From Mannheimia granulomatis (GTDB taxonomy: Bacteria; Pseudomonadota; Gammaproteobacteria; Enterobacterales; Pasteurellaceae), in contig NZ_CP016614.1 in NCBI RefSeq assembly GCF_013377255.1, positions 814,501 through 878,500 of the forward strand: a DNA stretch of 64,000 nt. Direction: 5' to 3'. Within the stretch, counting starts at the first letter, position 1; each line of letters starts with the position of its first letter. A program made the translations under genes and the position numbers. The notes under the pieces were generated by a model. It was not told the origin of the DNA. It made no database searches and saw nothing but the letters and a program-made list of their open reading frames with translations. Below, in pieces: positions 53,808 through 60,898 of this stretch.

Positions 53808-54161
53808 TTACTCATCTCCACGCTTTCCAATATTGATGTCATTAACTTCAATCTTCTTACGGATAAGGGCAAACAAAAATTCACGAATCTTCTCCGCACC
53901 AACGAAACCAATCATACCACCGGTAAACGTGGACAAACTCTCACCTACTCCAAAATGCGTTAATAACGACATACAGGATAGAGTTAACGCTCCGCAAATT
54001 GCGCCATCAAGCAGACGCTGTCGGTAGGTGCTTTTTTGTTGAAGAAACCAAGCTCGCAGCATGGACATAAAAAATGCCATCACAAATCCTGTGATAGCAT
54101 TGTAGTTTTGCTGAATGTAGGCTCCAATAATTAGCCATACACTCGGATCTTTATCTGGCAT
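53808..54161 (-). CDS. Holin (LydA/superfamily III-like)
   Basis: 117 residues with three hydrophobic segments (about 9-35, 52-70 and 74-90) and a charged C-terminus (KIREFLFALIRKKIEVND). Residues GFVMAFFMSMLRAWFL and GAICGALTLSCMSLL match LydA-type phage holins. SD GGAG before the start. It opens the inner membrane for the lytic enzyme. Confidence 0.85.
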   Translation of the reverse strand: MPDKDPSVWLIIGAYIQQNYNAITGFVMAFFMSMLRAWFLQQKSTYRQRLLDGAICGALTLSCMSLLTHFGVGESLSTFTGGMIGFVGAEKIREFLFALIRKKIEVNDINIGKRGDE

Positions 54162-54191
54162 TTACATACTCCACCCCCTCTTAATTTGGGG

Positions 54192-54220
54192 CAATAAAAA
54201 AGCCCCTATTTAAGGGCCTT
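54192..54220 (-). terminator. Terminator after the 301-residue accessory gene
   Basis: On the minus strand GCCC-TTAAATA-GGGGC is followed by TTTTTTATT. A short stem (4-5 bp, imperfect), but the T-run is strong. Confidence 0.6.
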
Positions 54221-54234
54221 ATCTCTGAACTGCT

Positions 54235-55140
54235 TTATGTCAATGAATCTATGTATTTCTTGACTGTTCGGCGTGTTCTACCATGTTGTCCTTCCAAAAC
54301 ATGGCATTCTGTACCATGGAAGACTTTAAGGCTTTCTGTTGATTGAAGCTCATCATAAGCTAATAAAGCCCAATAATCACCGACATAAAGTCTAAGAATA
54401 AGCAATGGCAAAATGTTATTTGTTTGCCCAAACTGAATAAGCTCTTTGTATGTGGTTGATTGTTTCCGTGAAACAGGATTAGAGCTAAGCAGTGAGTTTT
54501 TATCTGCTGAATCCTGCCAAAACTGAATCCAATTCTCATACAATGTATCAAAATCATGAATTACATTCTTAGATAATAAAGACAGTGCTTTACTAAGTTT
54601 TATCAGGTCTGAATGAGTAATGGTAGGCTGTTGTCTTTGTAGTTTCGGGCGGTTTTGCTGTACTGCTTCACCGGCTGATTTTTTATAATATGCTACAGGT
54701 TGTCCATAAGATTCGCCTTTTAAGCCGTCTAAATCATGAGCTATGCGAATATAAGCACCTAATTTCGATTCCCATTGTTTTGATTGAGGATAAGCAATAC
54801 AAGCATGCGTCATATATAACTTGCCATTTGGTAATGTATTTCCCCAAGCAATAATATGAGCCTCATTTATATGAGATACTCTTGTAAACCCGGCCTCTTG
54901 ATAAAATCTATCAAAGTCCGCTAAGGTTGTATCTTTATCTGTAAGATATGGATGATATAAAGGCCATAGCCAATCATCAGTAACACCTAAAGTCCAAGCT
55001 ACACAGTTATAGCATTGGGTAGCAATACTGGTTTCCTTAGTGGTAGCCAGATTTAAATTTGGAAAGAATGATTTATAAAGGATACTTTCACCTTTATCTA
55101 AAGGCTTTGAATATGTGGGAATATTTTTGCACTCGTTCAT
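54235..55140 (-). CDS. Accessory phage protein, DUF7689-like N-terminus
   Basis: 301 residues. The N-terminal half contains TQCYNCVAWTLGVTDDWLWP, then THACIAYPQSKQWESKLG. This Cys/His arrangement resembles the family I recall as DUF7689, with a Cys-peptidase-like look. The C-terminal 110 residues are a helical domain (SDLIKLSKALSLLS, YKELIQFGQTNN) then LYVGDYWALLAYDEL. GGAGG precedes the ATG. It lies between a terminator on each side in the same direction, so it is an independent unit inserted between antirepressor and lysis genes. The function is unknown; an effect on the lysogen is likely. Confidence 0.7.
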   Translation of the reverse strand: MNECKNIPTYSKPLDKGESILYKSFFPNLNLATTKETSIATQCYNCVAWTLGVTDDWLWPLYHPYLTDKDTTLADFDRFYQEAGFTRVSHINEAHIIAWGNTLPNGKLYMTHACIAYPQSKQWESKLGAYIRIAHDLDGLKGESYGQPVAYYKKSAGEAVQQNRPKLQRQQPTITHSDLIKLSKALSLLSKNVIHDFDTLYENWIQFWQDSADKNSLLSSNPVSRKQSTTYKELIQFGQTNNILPLLILRLYVGDYWALLAYDELQSTESLKVFHGTECHVLEGQHGRTRRTVKKYIDSLT

Positions 55141-55169
55141 TTTTTAAACCTCCAATGAAACCGTGATAA

Positions 55170-55203
55170 TAAAAAAGCCCCGATTGGTAAACCAATCAGG
55201 GCT
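55170..55203 (-). terminator. Strong terminator/attenuator before the accessory gene
   Basis: A 12-bp stem with one G-T pair (AGCCCTGATTGG/CCAATCGGGGCT on the minus strand), loop of 4 and TTTTTTATTAT. It lies 29 bases upstream of the accessory gene start codon, inside its leader. Confidence 0.9.
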
Positions 55204-55256
55204 ATAACAATAGTGTTGCGTAATGCACTTGCAATAATCGCAAGGATTACATAAAT

Positions 55257-55283
55257 GCTATACTTTTAGGGCGACCTTGTCAA
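55257..55283 (-). promoter_or_regulatory. Candidate promoter upstream of the accessory gene
   Basis: On the minus strand TTGACA (55283-55278), 15-base spacer, TATAGC (55262-55257); TAGCAT two bases on gives 17-base spacing. Transcripts from it would meet the terminator at 55170-55203 before reaching the accessory gene. Confidence 0.5.
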
Positions 55284-55396
55284 TCTTTTTTAATCATTTG
55301 AACACGTCCGCCACAATAATGCCCATCGCAGTCGTTATCTAAATCTAATACGTAGCCGCCAACACAGAGAAAAAATATCAATACATATTTCAGCAT
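55280..55396 (-). CDS. Small Cys-containing exported or membrane peptide
   Basis: 38 residues: hydrophobic N-terminal 17 (MLKYVLIFFLCVGGYVL), then a short acidic, Cys/His-rich stretch (DLDNDCDGHYCGGRVQ). GAGGTG lies before the ATG. It follows the antirepressor gene by 48 bases. I do not recognise it; many Pasteurellaceae phages carry such small proteins here. Confidence 0.5.
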   Translation of the reverse strand: MLKYVLIFFLCVGGYVLDLDNDCDGHYCGGRVQMIKKD

Positions 55397-55444
55397 AATG
55401 CACCTCAACCAAATTTTGTGTGTAGAAATCCGCCACTTGATGTT

Positions 55445-56203
55445 TCACAAGCGGTCAGATTTCATTAATTTTTTGCGAATTAAATTCGGACTATTCCACC
55501 TAAGCCTTTTAGGTTTATAGGTTCGTAAGGTTTGCAGGGCTAAATGGTAGTGAGCCTCTTCTTTCGGATCGACATCAAATTCTTCTAAGAGTGGTTCAAG
55601 AAGCCTTTTCATCGCTCCAAGAGTGGTCTGGTATTCTGTTACGTGGGTATAGGCTTCTATGCCGTGGCGTGAACCAAGCATTTCAAGCGGTTTATGAATT
55701 TTTCTCAACAATTCTAAATTGTTGTAAAGTGCGAACCACATTGACGCGAATCTTAGCCATTGCTCTTCCGTGAGCTCTTTTGCGTATTTTTTCTTACGCA
55801 ATGAGAGTGGTAGTTGGTCATCAGGCAAGGTTAATTGTGTTTGTGTGCTGTATTGCCCGGTTTTGCGAATTTGGGGTAAAACTTCTGAAGTTACCCATTT
55901 TCTGAAACGGTGTGGTACTGAGCCTTTTTTCACAGCTTCACGGCAGCGTAGGATTAAGGTATACATTCCGCTTTCGCTGATGATGTTCATTTCCTGCTGT
56001 CCGCCAAGGGTGTTACTTAAAGTTACACCCTTTTCGTCATCGTCTAATGCTAGTAACGCTTTACGATTATTATCAATGCCGATAGCATCACATACGTCTT
56101 TTGCGATAAACCAAGACTCGCCATTGATTGCGATTACACGGATTGCTGAATTTTCAAAGTTGAATGTAGAAAGTTGAGATTGAGTAGAAGTTTGAGTTGT
56201 CAT
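55445..56203 (-). CDS. Bro-N family antirepressor
   Basis: 252 residues. The N-terminal Bro-N domain (IRVIAINGESWFIAKDVCDAIG, ISESGMYTLILRCREAVKKG, HRFRKWVTSEVLPQIRKTGQY) is clear; the C-terminal half is helical and specific to this group (LTEEQWLRFASMWFALYNN). It would interfere with the CI-like repressor during induction. AAGGAA sits at the site blocked by the predicted C4 RNA, so translation is probably kept off in the lysogen. A USS core lies across its 3' end. Confidence 0.88.
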   Translation of the reverse strand: MTTQTSTQSQLSTFNFENSAIRVIAINGESWFIAKDVCDAIGIDNNRKALLALDDDEKGVTLSNTLGGQQEMNIISESGMYTLILRCREAVKKGSVPHRFRKWVTSEVLPQIRKTGQYSTQTQLTLPDDQLPLSLRKKKYAKELTEEQWLRFASMWFALYNNLELLRKIHKPLEMLGSRHGIEAYTHVTEYQTTLGAMKRLLEPLLEEFDVDPKEEAHYHLALQTLRTYKPKRLRWNSPNLIRKKLMKSDRL

Positions 56204-56204
56204 T

Positions 56205-56222
56205 CTGAATGTTCCTTTTGAG
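56205..56222 (-). promoter_or_regulatory. C4 target site covering the antirepressor ribosome-binding site
   Basis: On the minus strand CTCAAAA-GGAA-CATTCAG directly precedes the ATG with one base between. Both 7-base blocks are exactly complementary to CTGAATG and TTTTGAG in the upstream RNA loop, and the Shine-Dalgarno sequence is caught between them. Confidence 0.75.
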
Positions 56223-56227
56223 AGAAA

Positions 56228-56246
56228 TCCCTAATTTTGAGTTAGG
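56228..56246 (-). repeat. Small hairpin in the antirepressor leader
   Basis: CCCTAA and TTAGGG around TTTTGAG-like loop (56229-56246). It lies directly between the C4-like RNA and the target site. The loop also contains CTCAAAA on the minus strand, which could pair with the same C4 segment. Confidence 0.5.
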
Positions 56247-56248
56247 GC

Positions 56249-56326
56249 GGTCGGCAGCTCAAAACCTGCATTCAGTCAGGCGGAATTATTCCCCTTGTGG
56301 GTATTGTATTCTTCGCACTGCCGACC
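56249..56326 (-). ncRNA. C4-type antisense RNA
   Basis: GGTCGGCAG and CTGCCGACC (56318-56326 and 56249-56257 on the plus strand) form a 9-bp closing stem around about 60 nt with internal pairing (CCCACAAGGGG, GGGAATAATTCC). The segment CTGAATG-CAGG-TTTTGAG (56258-56275) is complementary to the antirepressor ribosome-binding region. This agrees with the C4 RNA of phages P1/P7, made upstream of ant and processed from the same transcript. An ORF of 63 codons runs through it, starting inside a terminator with TTG; I regard it as unlikely to be translated in full, though Icd-like genes lie here in other phages. Confidence 0.7.
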
Positions 56327-56404
56327 ATTGTAAAAAATTGTTGTTTTTTGACCGCTTGTAAATCGCAGGTACAAAAAAATCACGCTGACGGGGTGAATTA
56401 ACCG

Positions 56405-56426
56405 CTGAATGTAAAAGGCTTTTGAG
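56405..56426 (-). repeat. Second C4-complementary site upstream
   Basis: On the minus strand CTCAAAA-N8-CATTCAG repeats both blocks of the antirepressor target. It lies about 80 bases before the C4-like RNA. It could be a competing pairing site. Confidence 0.55.
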
Positions 56427-56443
56427 ACCTTGAAAACATCATA

Positions 56444-56472
56444 ATAAAAAAGCCCCTTGGGTGTCAAGGGGC
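56444..56472 (-). terminator. Terminator after the PD-(D/E)XK-like gene
   Basis: GCCCCTTG (56452-56459) and CAAGGGGC (56465-56472), loop of 5, followed on the minus strand by TTTTTTATTAT. It separates the nuclease-like gene from the C4/antirepressor unit. Confidence 0.9.
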
Positions 56473-56479
56473 GTTATGA

Positions 56480-57625
56480 TTATTTCTTTCTTGAGAAATT
56501 TTCATCATTTTGGCAATATTCTAAACAATCTCGAATTAAGCCACTGATTCTTAGAATATTTTCAGGTCTGTTAATTATAATGTTGTTACCATTGACTTCC
56601 AAACCAGCTCGTTGGATTTCTGCTTGATGGATATCAAGTAGTTCTAATGGCACATTGATACAAGGTTGCTGTTTATTATCAAAATATCTTAGAACCCATC
56701 TATTTGATTTCCCTTGATATAAAACACTAAAATAACTTTCAGTATCTTTTGCGACTAATTCCGCATTCTCGCCAAGAATTAATACAACATAATCAAACAG
56801 CAATCGTTCCGTATATGTAGTGATAATTTTGCTATTTGTTTCATCAACAATTGGAGCTTTTTCGTCAATATCTACATTCACACTTTCTTGTGGTTCAGGC
56901 TCTTGTATTTTACGAGATAATCCCGAAACAACCATAGCGCTAACCGCTTTTTCTACAGCCTGTTTAACAATAGGTGTTATTGCTTCTATAAAACGTTGAT
57001 TTAATTGTCTACCTACATTTGAACGACCTGCAACATACCTTACAAATTCGTGATCAACATCTTTTAAACTCTCACTAATTGTTTTAGTAAAGGCAGATAG
57101 GTACACGCTTTCTTCGGCTAAAGTTCGTAATGCCTCAGGCTGGAAACGGTCATGACAAAATTGACTTAATTGATTAATTTTAGAGTCATCTACGTTTTCA
57201 AAATTAATACGTAAAAATGGAGATTCATCCATAATATTTTTATCTTTTAAATCAGTAAAGAAACGCCATTCTCGTCCATTAGTAACTGCTGCGACAGTAA
57301 CCTCAGGTGTCGCATTAAAATATCTAGATAGCTGTGGAGAATGATTTGTTAAATTTTCATTATATGATTTTGCTTCAATAAACATAACCGGCACATTATG
57401 GCAAAATAAAGCATAATCGACTCTTTCACCATTCTTAACACCTGGAAAGTCAGCTCCATACTCAGCTCGTACTTTAGTTGGATCATATGGATTAAAGCCT
57501 AAAATATCTAATAAAGGTAGAATTAACGCTTGTTTAGTTGTTTCTTCAGTTGTGCAATGTGAACCAACCTTAATAACATGCTGGATATGAGATAGTACTT
57601 TTTCTTTGAATATATTTTGACTCAT
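56480..57625 (-). CDS. Type I restriction HsdR-N/PD-(D/E)XK-like protein
   Basis: 381 residues. The N-terminal third has E28, D70 (GERVDYAL) and FIEAK (E84, K86) in the order of a PD-(D/E)XK nuclease, as in the HsdR N-terminal domain family; no helicase motif follows. The middle is helical, and the C-terminus holds a small alpha/beta domain (LYQGKSNRWVLRYFDNKQQPCI) seen in related stand-alone proteins. GGGAG precedes the ATG. It has its own control region with a perfect CRP site and a strong terminator behind. It may be a defence or host-takeover function. DNA cleavage is not proven. Confidence 0.75.
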   Translation of the reverse strand: MSQNIFKEKVLSHIQHVIKVGSHCTTEETTKQALILPLLDILGFNPYDPTKVRAEYGADFPGVKNGERVDYALFCHNVPVMFIEAKSYNENLTNHSPQLSRYFNATPEVTVAAVTNGREWRFFTDLKDKNIMDESPFLRINFENVDDSKINQLSQFCHDRFQPEALRTLAEESVYLSAFTKTISESLKDVDHEFVRYVAGRSNVGRQLNQRFIEAITPIVKQAVEKAVSAMVVSGLSRKIQEPEPQESVNVDIDEKAPIVDETNSKIITTYTERLLFDYVVLILGENAELVAKDTESYFSVLYQGKSNRWVLRYFDNKQQPCINVPLELLDIHQAEIQRAGLEVNGNNIIINRPENILRISGLIRDCLEYCQNDENFSRKK

Positions 57626-57653
57626 TTTTAAAATCTCCCATAGGTAAAAAGAG

Positions 57654-57701
57654 CCTATACTTTATCGTATTTTTGTAAATTATACTGTGATGTAGATCAC
57701 A
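57654..57701 (-). promoter_or_regulatory. CRP site and promoter region of the nuclease-like gene
   Basis: TGTGATGTAGATCACA (57686-57701, TGTGA-N6-TCACA) is a perfect CRP palindrome. On the minus strand TATAAT lies at 57684-57679, and a weaker TAAAGT lies at 57664-57659. With the latter, the CRP centre would be at -41.5, class II activation. With TATAAT, CRP would sit inside the promoter and repress. Confidence 0.7.
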
Positions 57702-57728
57702 TTGTTTATGCGTACTTCAATCTAAAAT

Positions 57729-58085
57729 CTAACTCAACATTCCTGTAATAATGGTTGAGGCTATCGTTTTAATCGTTTCAAAACTCAAATCAAGGCTTTT
57801 ATGCTGTAAAGTTGATTTAATTTTATTCCACACACTGTCATTGCGAATCTTATCTAAAAATTCATGTCCCTGCCAAGTCAGAGAAAGTGCAGCATAGTCC
57901 TCTTCTTCCATACCTGATATATCAATACTTTTAATTAATCCTGCTTCAGTTAATAAGGCATAGTGATAAGCCACTGTACGTGCATCAAACCCTTTGATTT
58001 CATCAGATTGTAGCCAACTGGTACTGTCAGCTTTTTCTTCTAACTTAATAAGAATTTTGCGGATTAAATCCCAGTTACGTTTCAT
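57729..58085 (-). CDS. DUF2513 phage protein
   Basis: 118 residues starting MKRNWDLIRKILIKLEEKAD, a typical DUF2513 start, with YHYALLTEAGLIKSIDISG and LTWQGHEFLDKIRND. The fold resembles a winged-helix with a dimerising C-terminal helix (FETIKTIASTIITGML). The function is unknown. GGAG precedes the ATG and it follows the antiterminator by 13 bases. Confidence 0.88.
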   Translation of the reverse strand: MKRNWDLIRKILIKLEEKADSTSWLQSDEIKGFDARTVAYHYALLTEAGLIKSIDISGMEEEDYAALSLTWQGHEFLDKIRNDSVWNKIKSTLQHKSLDLSFETIKTIASTIITGMLS

Positions 58086-58098
58086 ACTATTTCTCCTG

Positions 58099-58458
58099 TT
58101 AAACCACCAATGCTAATTTTAACCCAACCACTACACCTAAAACATACATTTCCGCTTGGGCTAGCTCTCGTTTGAATGTTGTATGGCTAATTCCCAAAAC
58201 TTGTTCGATTTGGCTATCAGACACCCTTGCCGCATATCGACCAATTAGCACCTCATATTGTTGAGGTTCTTGCTGTTTGAGTTGTTTAACACAGCGGTCA
58301 ATTTCAAAAATCGAATCATCGGTCAAACGTAATATCCTGTGATTGCTTGTTGGTACAGCTTGTGCCATACCTGCCGCCACGCATGGAAATTCGGTGCCGA
58401 GTCTGCCGTTGGCTGAATAACCCCAAAAACGTAAAATACCTTTAATATCAATTAACAT
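58099..58458 (-). CDS. Antitermination protein Q-like
   Basis: 119 residues. The N-terminus (IKGILRFWGYSANGRLGTEFPCVAAG) and the sigma-region-4-like helix-turn-helix at the C-terminus (VSDSQIEQVLGISHTTFKRELAQAEMYVLG) match the phage antitermination Q family. It would let RNA polymerase read through the many terminators in the late region. Last gene of the replication block, as in lambda. Overlaps rusA by 11 bases. Confidence 0.85.
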   Translation of the reverse strand: MLIDIKGILRFWGYSANGRLGTEFPCVAAGMAQAVPTSNHRILRLTDDSIFEIDRCVKQLKQQEPQQYEVLIGRYAARVSDSQIEQVLGISHTTFKRELAQAEMYVLGVVVGLKLALVV

Positions 58459-58807
58459 CTAATCGCTCCTTAATCCTTACAATTACCGCACCGTCTTTTT
58501 GATTACCTTTGTCCTCAAATGTGAGCTTTTTCACATATTTTCGGGAGTCATCAACAATGATTTTGCTATATACCAACGAATCTAAAATACATTTGCCTAA
58601 GTTATCCAAATCCCGATCTCGGTTATCGGGGAAGTAAACATCGCACTCTATTTCAACTTGTCCGCCAAATTTCGGTTTATTTTGGACAGCTAGGAAAGTC
58701 GCCCATTGATAACTTTTACCACGAGGGCTAACCGCCATTTTGTTTCTGCCGACACGTTGCCAATAGTTATTTACGCTTGGCGGATAGGGCAGTATTAATT
58801 CAACCAT
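58448..58807 (-). CDS. rusA: Holliday junction resolvase RusA
   Basis: 119 residues. PYPPSVNNYWQRVGRNKMAVSPRG at the start and the catalytic acids in FPDNRDRDLDNLGKCILDSLVYSKIIVDDS are typical RusA features. It cuts branched DNA during phage recombination or replication. It overlaps the DUF968 gene by 8 bases. Confidence 0.95.
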   Translation of the reverse strand: MVELILPYPPSVNNYWQRVGRNKMAVSPRGKSYQWATFLAVQNKPKFGGQVEIECDVYFPDNRDRDLDNLGKCILDSLVYSKIIVDDSRKYVKKLTFEDKGNQKDGAVIVRIKERLDVN

Positions 58808-59828
58808 CTATTTCTAATGCCCCCAAACCTAACGCTCTGTCTAAAAACTTAATCAATAACTCTAATTGCGAGCCGTAATCCTGTTCAAACTTACCAACAT
58901 TGCGATGTAACTCATCGTGGTGGATTCGGCAGAATGGTATTACAAATAAATCGTGTTGCTTACTTCCCATTTTGCCGCCATAACCGATAATATGATGTGG
59001 ATCATCTGCTTGTTTACCACAGCACATACAGGGTTGCGACTTAACAAACTGTAACCACTTCCGCCACTCGAAGCGTTGTAGCTTCGGAATTGCCATAAAT
59101 GAGGCTAACGGTTCAGGTTCGACTCTCAGCTTTAATGCCTTAGCCCATTGTTTTAGATTGACTCGAGCATTGGGGACATCATCAAAACCGATATTGCTTT
59201 CTTTACTTACACCGCTATTATTCAGTGGCGGATAACCCAGAAGCTGCTGTAATGCGTTACTGTCTAATTCATCAAGTAACTCTTTAATACCGGCAAATAG
59301 CACTAAATCAGCAAATTCAATCGCGGTGGATTGGTTTTTTCGCAACGTGAGGCGTATTTGTTGGGCGATAAATTTTTCCCAGTTTTCATCCGCCAATTCT
59401 TCTAATTTTTCAGTTGGGATTTCACCGTCCATTCTCATTTTGTCGTGATGCCAACAAAGCAGTACTGCACCATTTTCGGTATTTGCCATTACTCTTTCCG
59501 GGTGGCAGTATTTACCATCTCGGCATTGGCAAGTTTGGATTGACTTAACAAAACGCAAATAAGGAGGTTCTTTGCTGTATTTATCTAGCTCGTTGAGTTT
59601 TTTTCTCACATTTTCCGATTTCGCAAATGCCACCAACTCTTTACAAGCGGTCAAATTACCCGAAAAATTTGCAACCTTACCCGATTTAGCCGTCGCCAAA
59701 TCGGTCGGTGCCGGTTGCAATAATGTCCGCTCACCGAACGCGGCAGGAGAAACATCTTTCGGCACACGGTAAAACACAATGCCGACCTCAGTCTGAAAAT
59801 AGGGGGTGAGTAATAATCCTTCTGCCAT
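58800..59828 (-). CDS. DUF968 protein with HNH-like zinc motif
   Basis: 342 residues. The DUF968 core has Cys/His zinc sites twice: TCQCRDGKYCHPERV with LLCWHHDKMR in the middle, and CMCCGKQADDPHHIIGYGGKMGSKQHD with CRIHHDELHR near the C-terminus. The latter resembles an HNH nuclease. It lies between the replication gene and rusA, as in lambdoid phages, and probably acts in recombination. Nuclease activity is inferred. Confidence 0.85.
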   Translation of the reverse strand: MAEGLLLTPYFQTEVGIVFYRVPKDVSPAAFGERTLLQPAPTDLATAKSGKVANFSGNLTACKELVAFAKSENVRKKLNELDKYSKEPPYLRFVKSIQTCQCRDGKYCHPERVMANTENGAVLLCWHHDKMRMDGEIPTEKLEELADENWEKFIAQQIRLTLRKNQSTAIEFADLVLFAGIKELLDELDSNALQQLLGYPPLNNSGVSKESNIGFDDVPNARVNLKQWAKALKLRVEPEPLASFMAIPKLQRFEWRKWLQFVKSQPCMCCGKQADDPHHIIGYGGKMGSKQHDLFVIPFCRIHHDELHRNVGKFEQDYGSQLELLIKFLDRALGLGALEIDG

Positions 59829-59842
59829 TTGGCTAATCCTTA

Positions 59843-60898
59843 CTAAAATGTTGGCACTCTAAGCTGGTCAATATGCTCAACCGCATTTTTAATTTCTTGG
59901 CTAATAATCATCGGCAAATCACGCTCAAGTGGTCGCTTGTTTTTGGTGTTGATGGTGGCGTGGTACATCACTAAATTGCGTTTGTCGGTAAAGTCCAATG
60001 CCTTAAACGGATTGCCACTGAGTGATTTTTGGAATAAGGTTCGCACTTCATCCACCGTTGGCATAATCAAGCGTTTTTCAAGCTCTGCCGGTGCAATCCA
60101 CTTGCCATTTACACAAACCGGTTTGCCGTTGCTCGCCCAAGCGGTCGATTTTGGCAAATAATCTGCAAAATTGGATTGTCGGAAAATCGTTTTCGGGCAG
60201 AGGTATTCACGCATTTTGCCGTCTCGCCCCCATTTAGCGACAAGGTAGTCCACTACCTGACAGCAGTCCGCCACCGAACTTTCACGAATGCGTGCAGCGA
60301 TGTTTTTCGCCCACGGCTTAAGCGAATACCCCACAGGCTTACGCTCGTCAAGTTGTGTTGCCAACGTTACCAAAGCCGAATTGAGATAATTCAACACAAC
60401 TTCAGCCGGGGCAGGCTCCCCCTCGGGGGGATTAAGGGGGGTATTATTTTTTGTATTTATATTATTGTCTTTTGTAGTGTGCCAATTTTTGGTACTGGTG
60501 GTAGTGTGGTTTTTTGGCACTGGTGCAGTACCATTTTTTTCCACTGGTGTGGTTTTTTGGCACTGGTAGGGGTTTTTGGTACTGGTTTCTACTGTATTCC
60601 CACGCTCAGGCAATTCACGCACAAGGAAAAATTCCGTGGTAGTACCGTTATTTTTTTGTGAGAGAATTAATCCAACTTCTTCTAACTCTGCTAAAACTTT
60701 GTACACAGTTTTACGGTCTTTAATGTGGCAGACCTCCATAAACTGAGATACAGAAATAAAATCACTCTCTTTTTGCCAGCCAGTAGTCTTACGAGCAATC
60801 AACAGATAGCACTTCACGGCATTACCTGATAATTCCCCTAACAAGTCATCAACGAACGCATTCGGGATTTGAAATGAATTAGGAATAAATTTACTCAT
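59843..60898 (-). CDS. Phage replication protein O-like
   Basis: 351 residues. The N-terminal winged helix (PNAFVDDLLGELSGNAVKCY, SVSQFMEVCHIKDRKTVYKVL) is the origin-binding domain of O/RepO family proteins. A Thr/Asn-rich linker is encoded by iterated DNA (see origin entry), and the C-terminal half (WAKNIAARIRESS, YLCPKTIFRQSNFADYL) matches the replisome organiser region. No P or helicase gene follows in the window. It starts with ATGA overlap from the Rha gene. Confidence 0.88.
   Translation of the reverse strand: MSKFIPNSFQIPNAFVDDLLGELSGNAVKCYLLIARKTTGWQKESDFISVSQFMEVCHIKDRKTVYKVLAELEEVGLILSQKNNGTTTEFFLVRELPERGNTVETSTKNPYQCQKTTPVEKNGTAPVPKNHTTTSTKNWHTTKDNNINTKNNTPLNPPEGEPAPAEVVLNYLNSALVTLATQLDERKPVGYSLKPWAKNIAARIRESSVADCCQVVDYLVAKWGRDGKMREYLCPKTIFRQSNFADYLPKSTAWASNGKPVCVNGKWIAPAELEKRLIMPTVDEVRTLFQKSLSGNPFKALDFTDKRNLVMYHATINTKNKRPLERDLPMIISQEIKNAVEHIDQLRVPTF
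60485..60587. other. Iteron cluster, probable phage origin of replication
   Basis: Five copies of a repeat around TTTTTGG(C/T)ACTGGTG lie at about 60485-60500, 60504-60525, 60533-60549, 60546-60568 and 60569-60587, with about 20-base spacing. They sit inside the gene for the O-like protein, the same place as lambda ori. The third copy is changed (CCACTGGTG). Confidence 0.8.

Noticed and set aside
55143..55255. Hydrophobic frame ending in an ATGA overlap with the accessory gene
   Set aside because: No ATG, GTG or TTG start in the frame after its upstream stop, and a perfect terminator lies within it.
56276..56467. 63-codon frame as an Icd/Ash-like protein
   Set aside because: It begins with TTG inside a terminator stem and ends in the C4-like RNA. 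No ribosome-binding site. I kept it only as a note in the C4 entry.
60176..60661. 161-codon plus-strand frame in the replication gene
   Set aside because: It is antisense to the O-like gene and follows the iterons; composition is Phe/Thr/Gly-rich by chance, with no ribosome-binding site.
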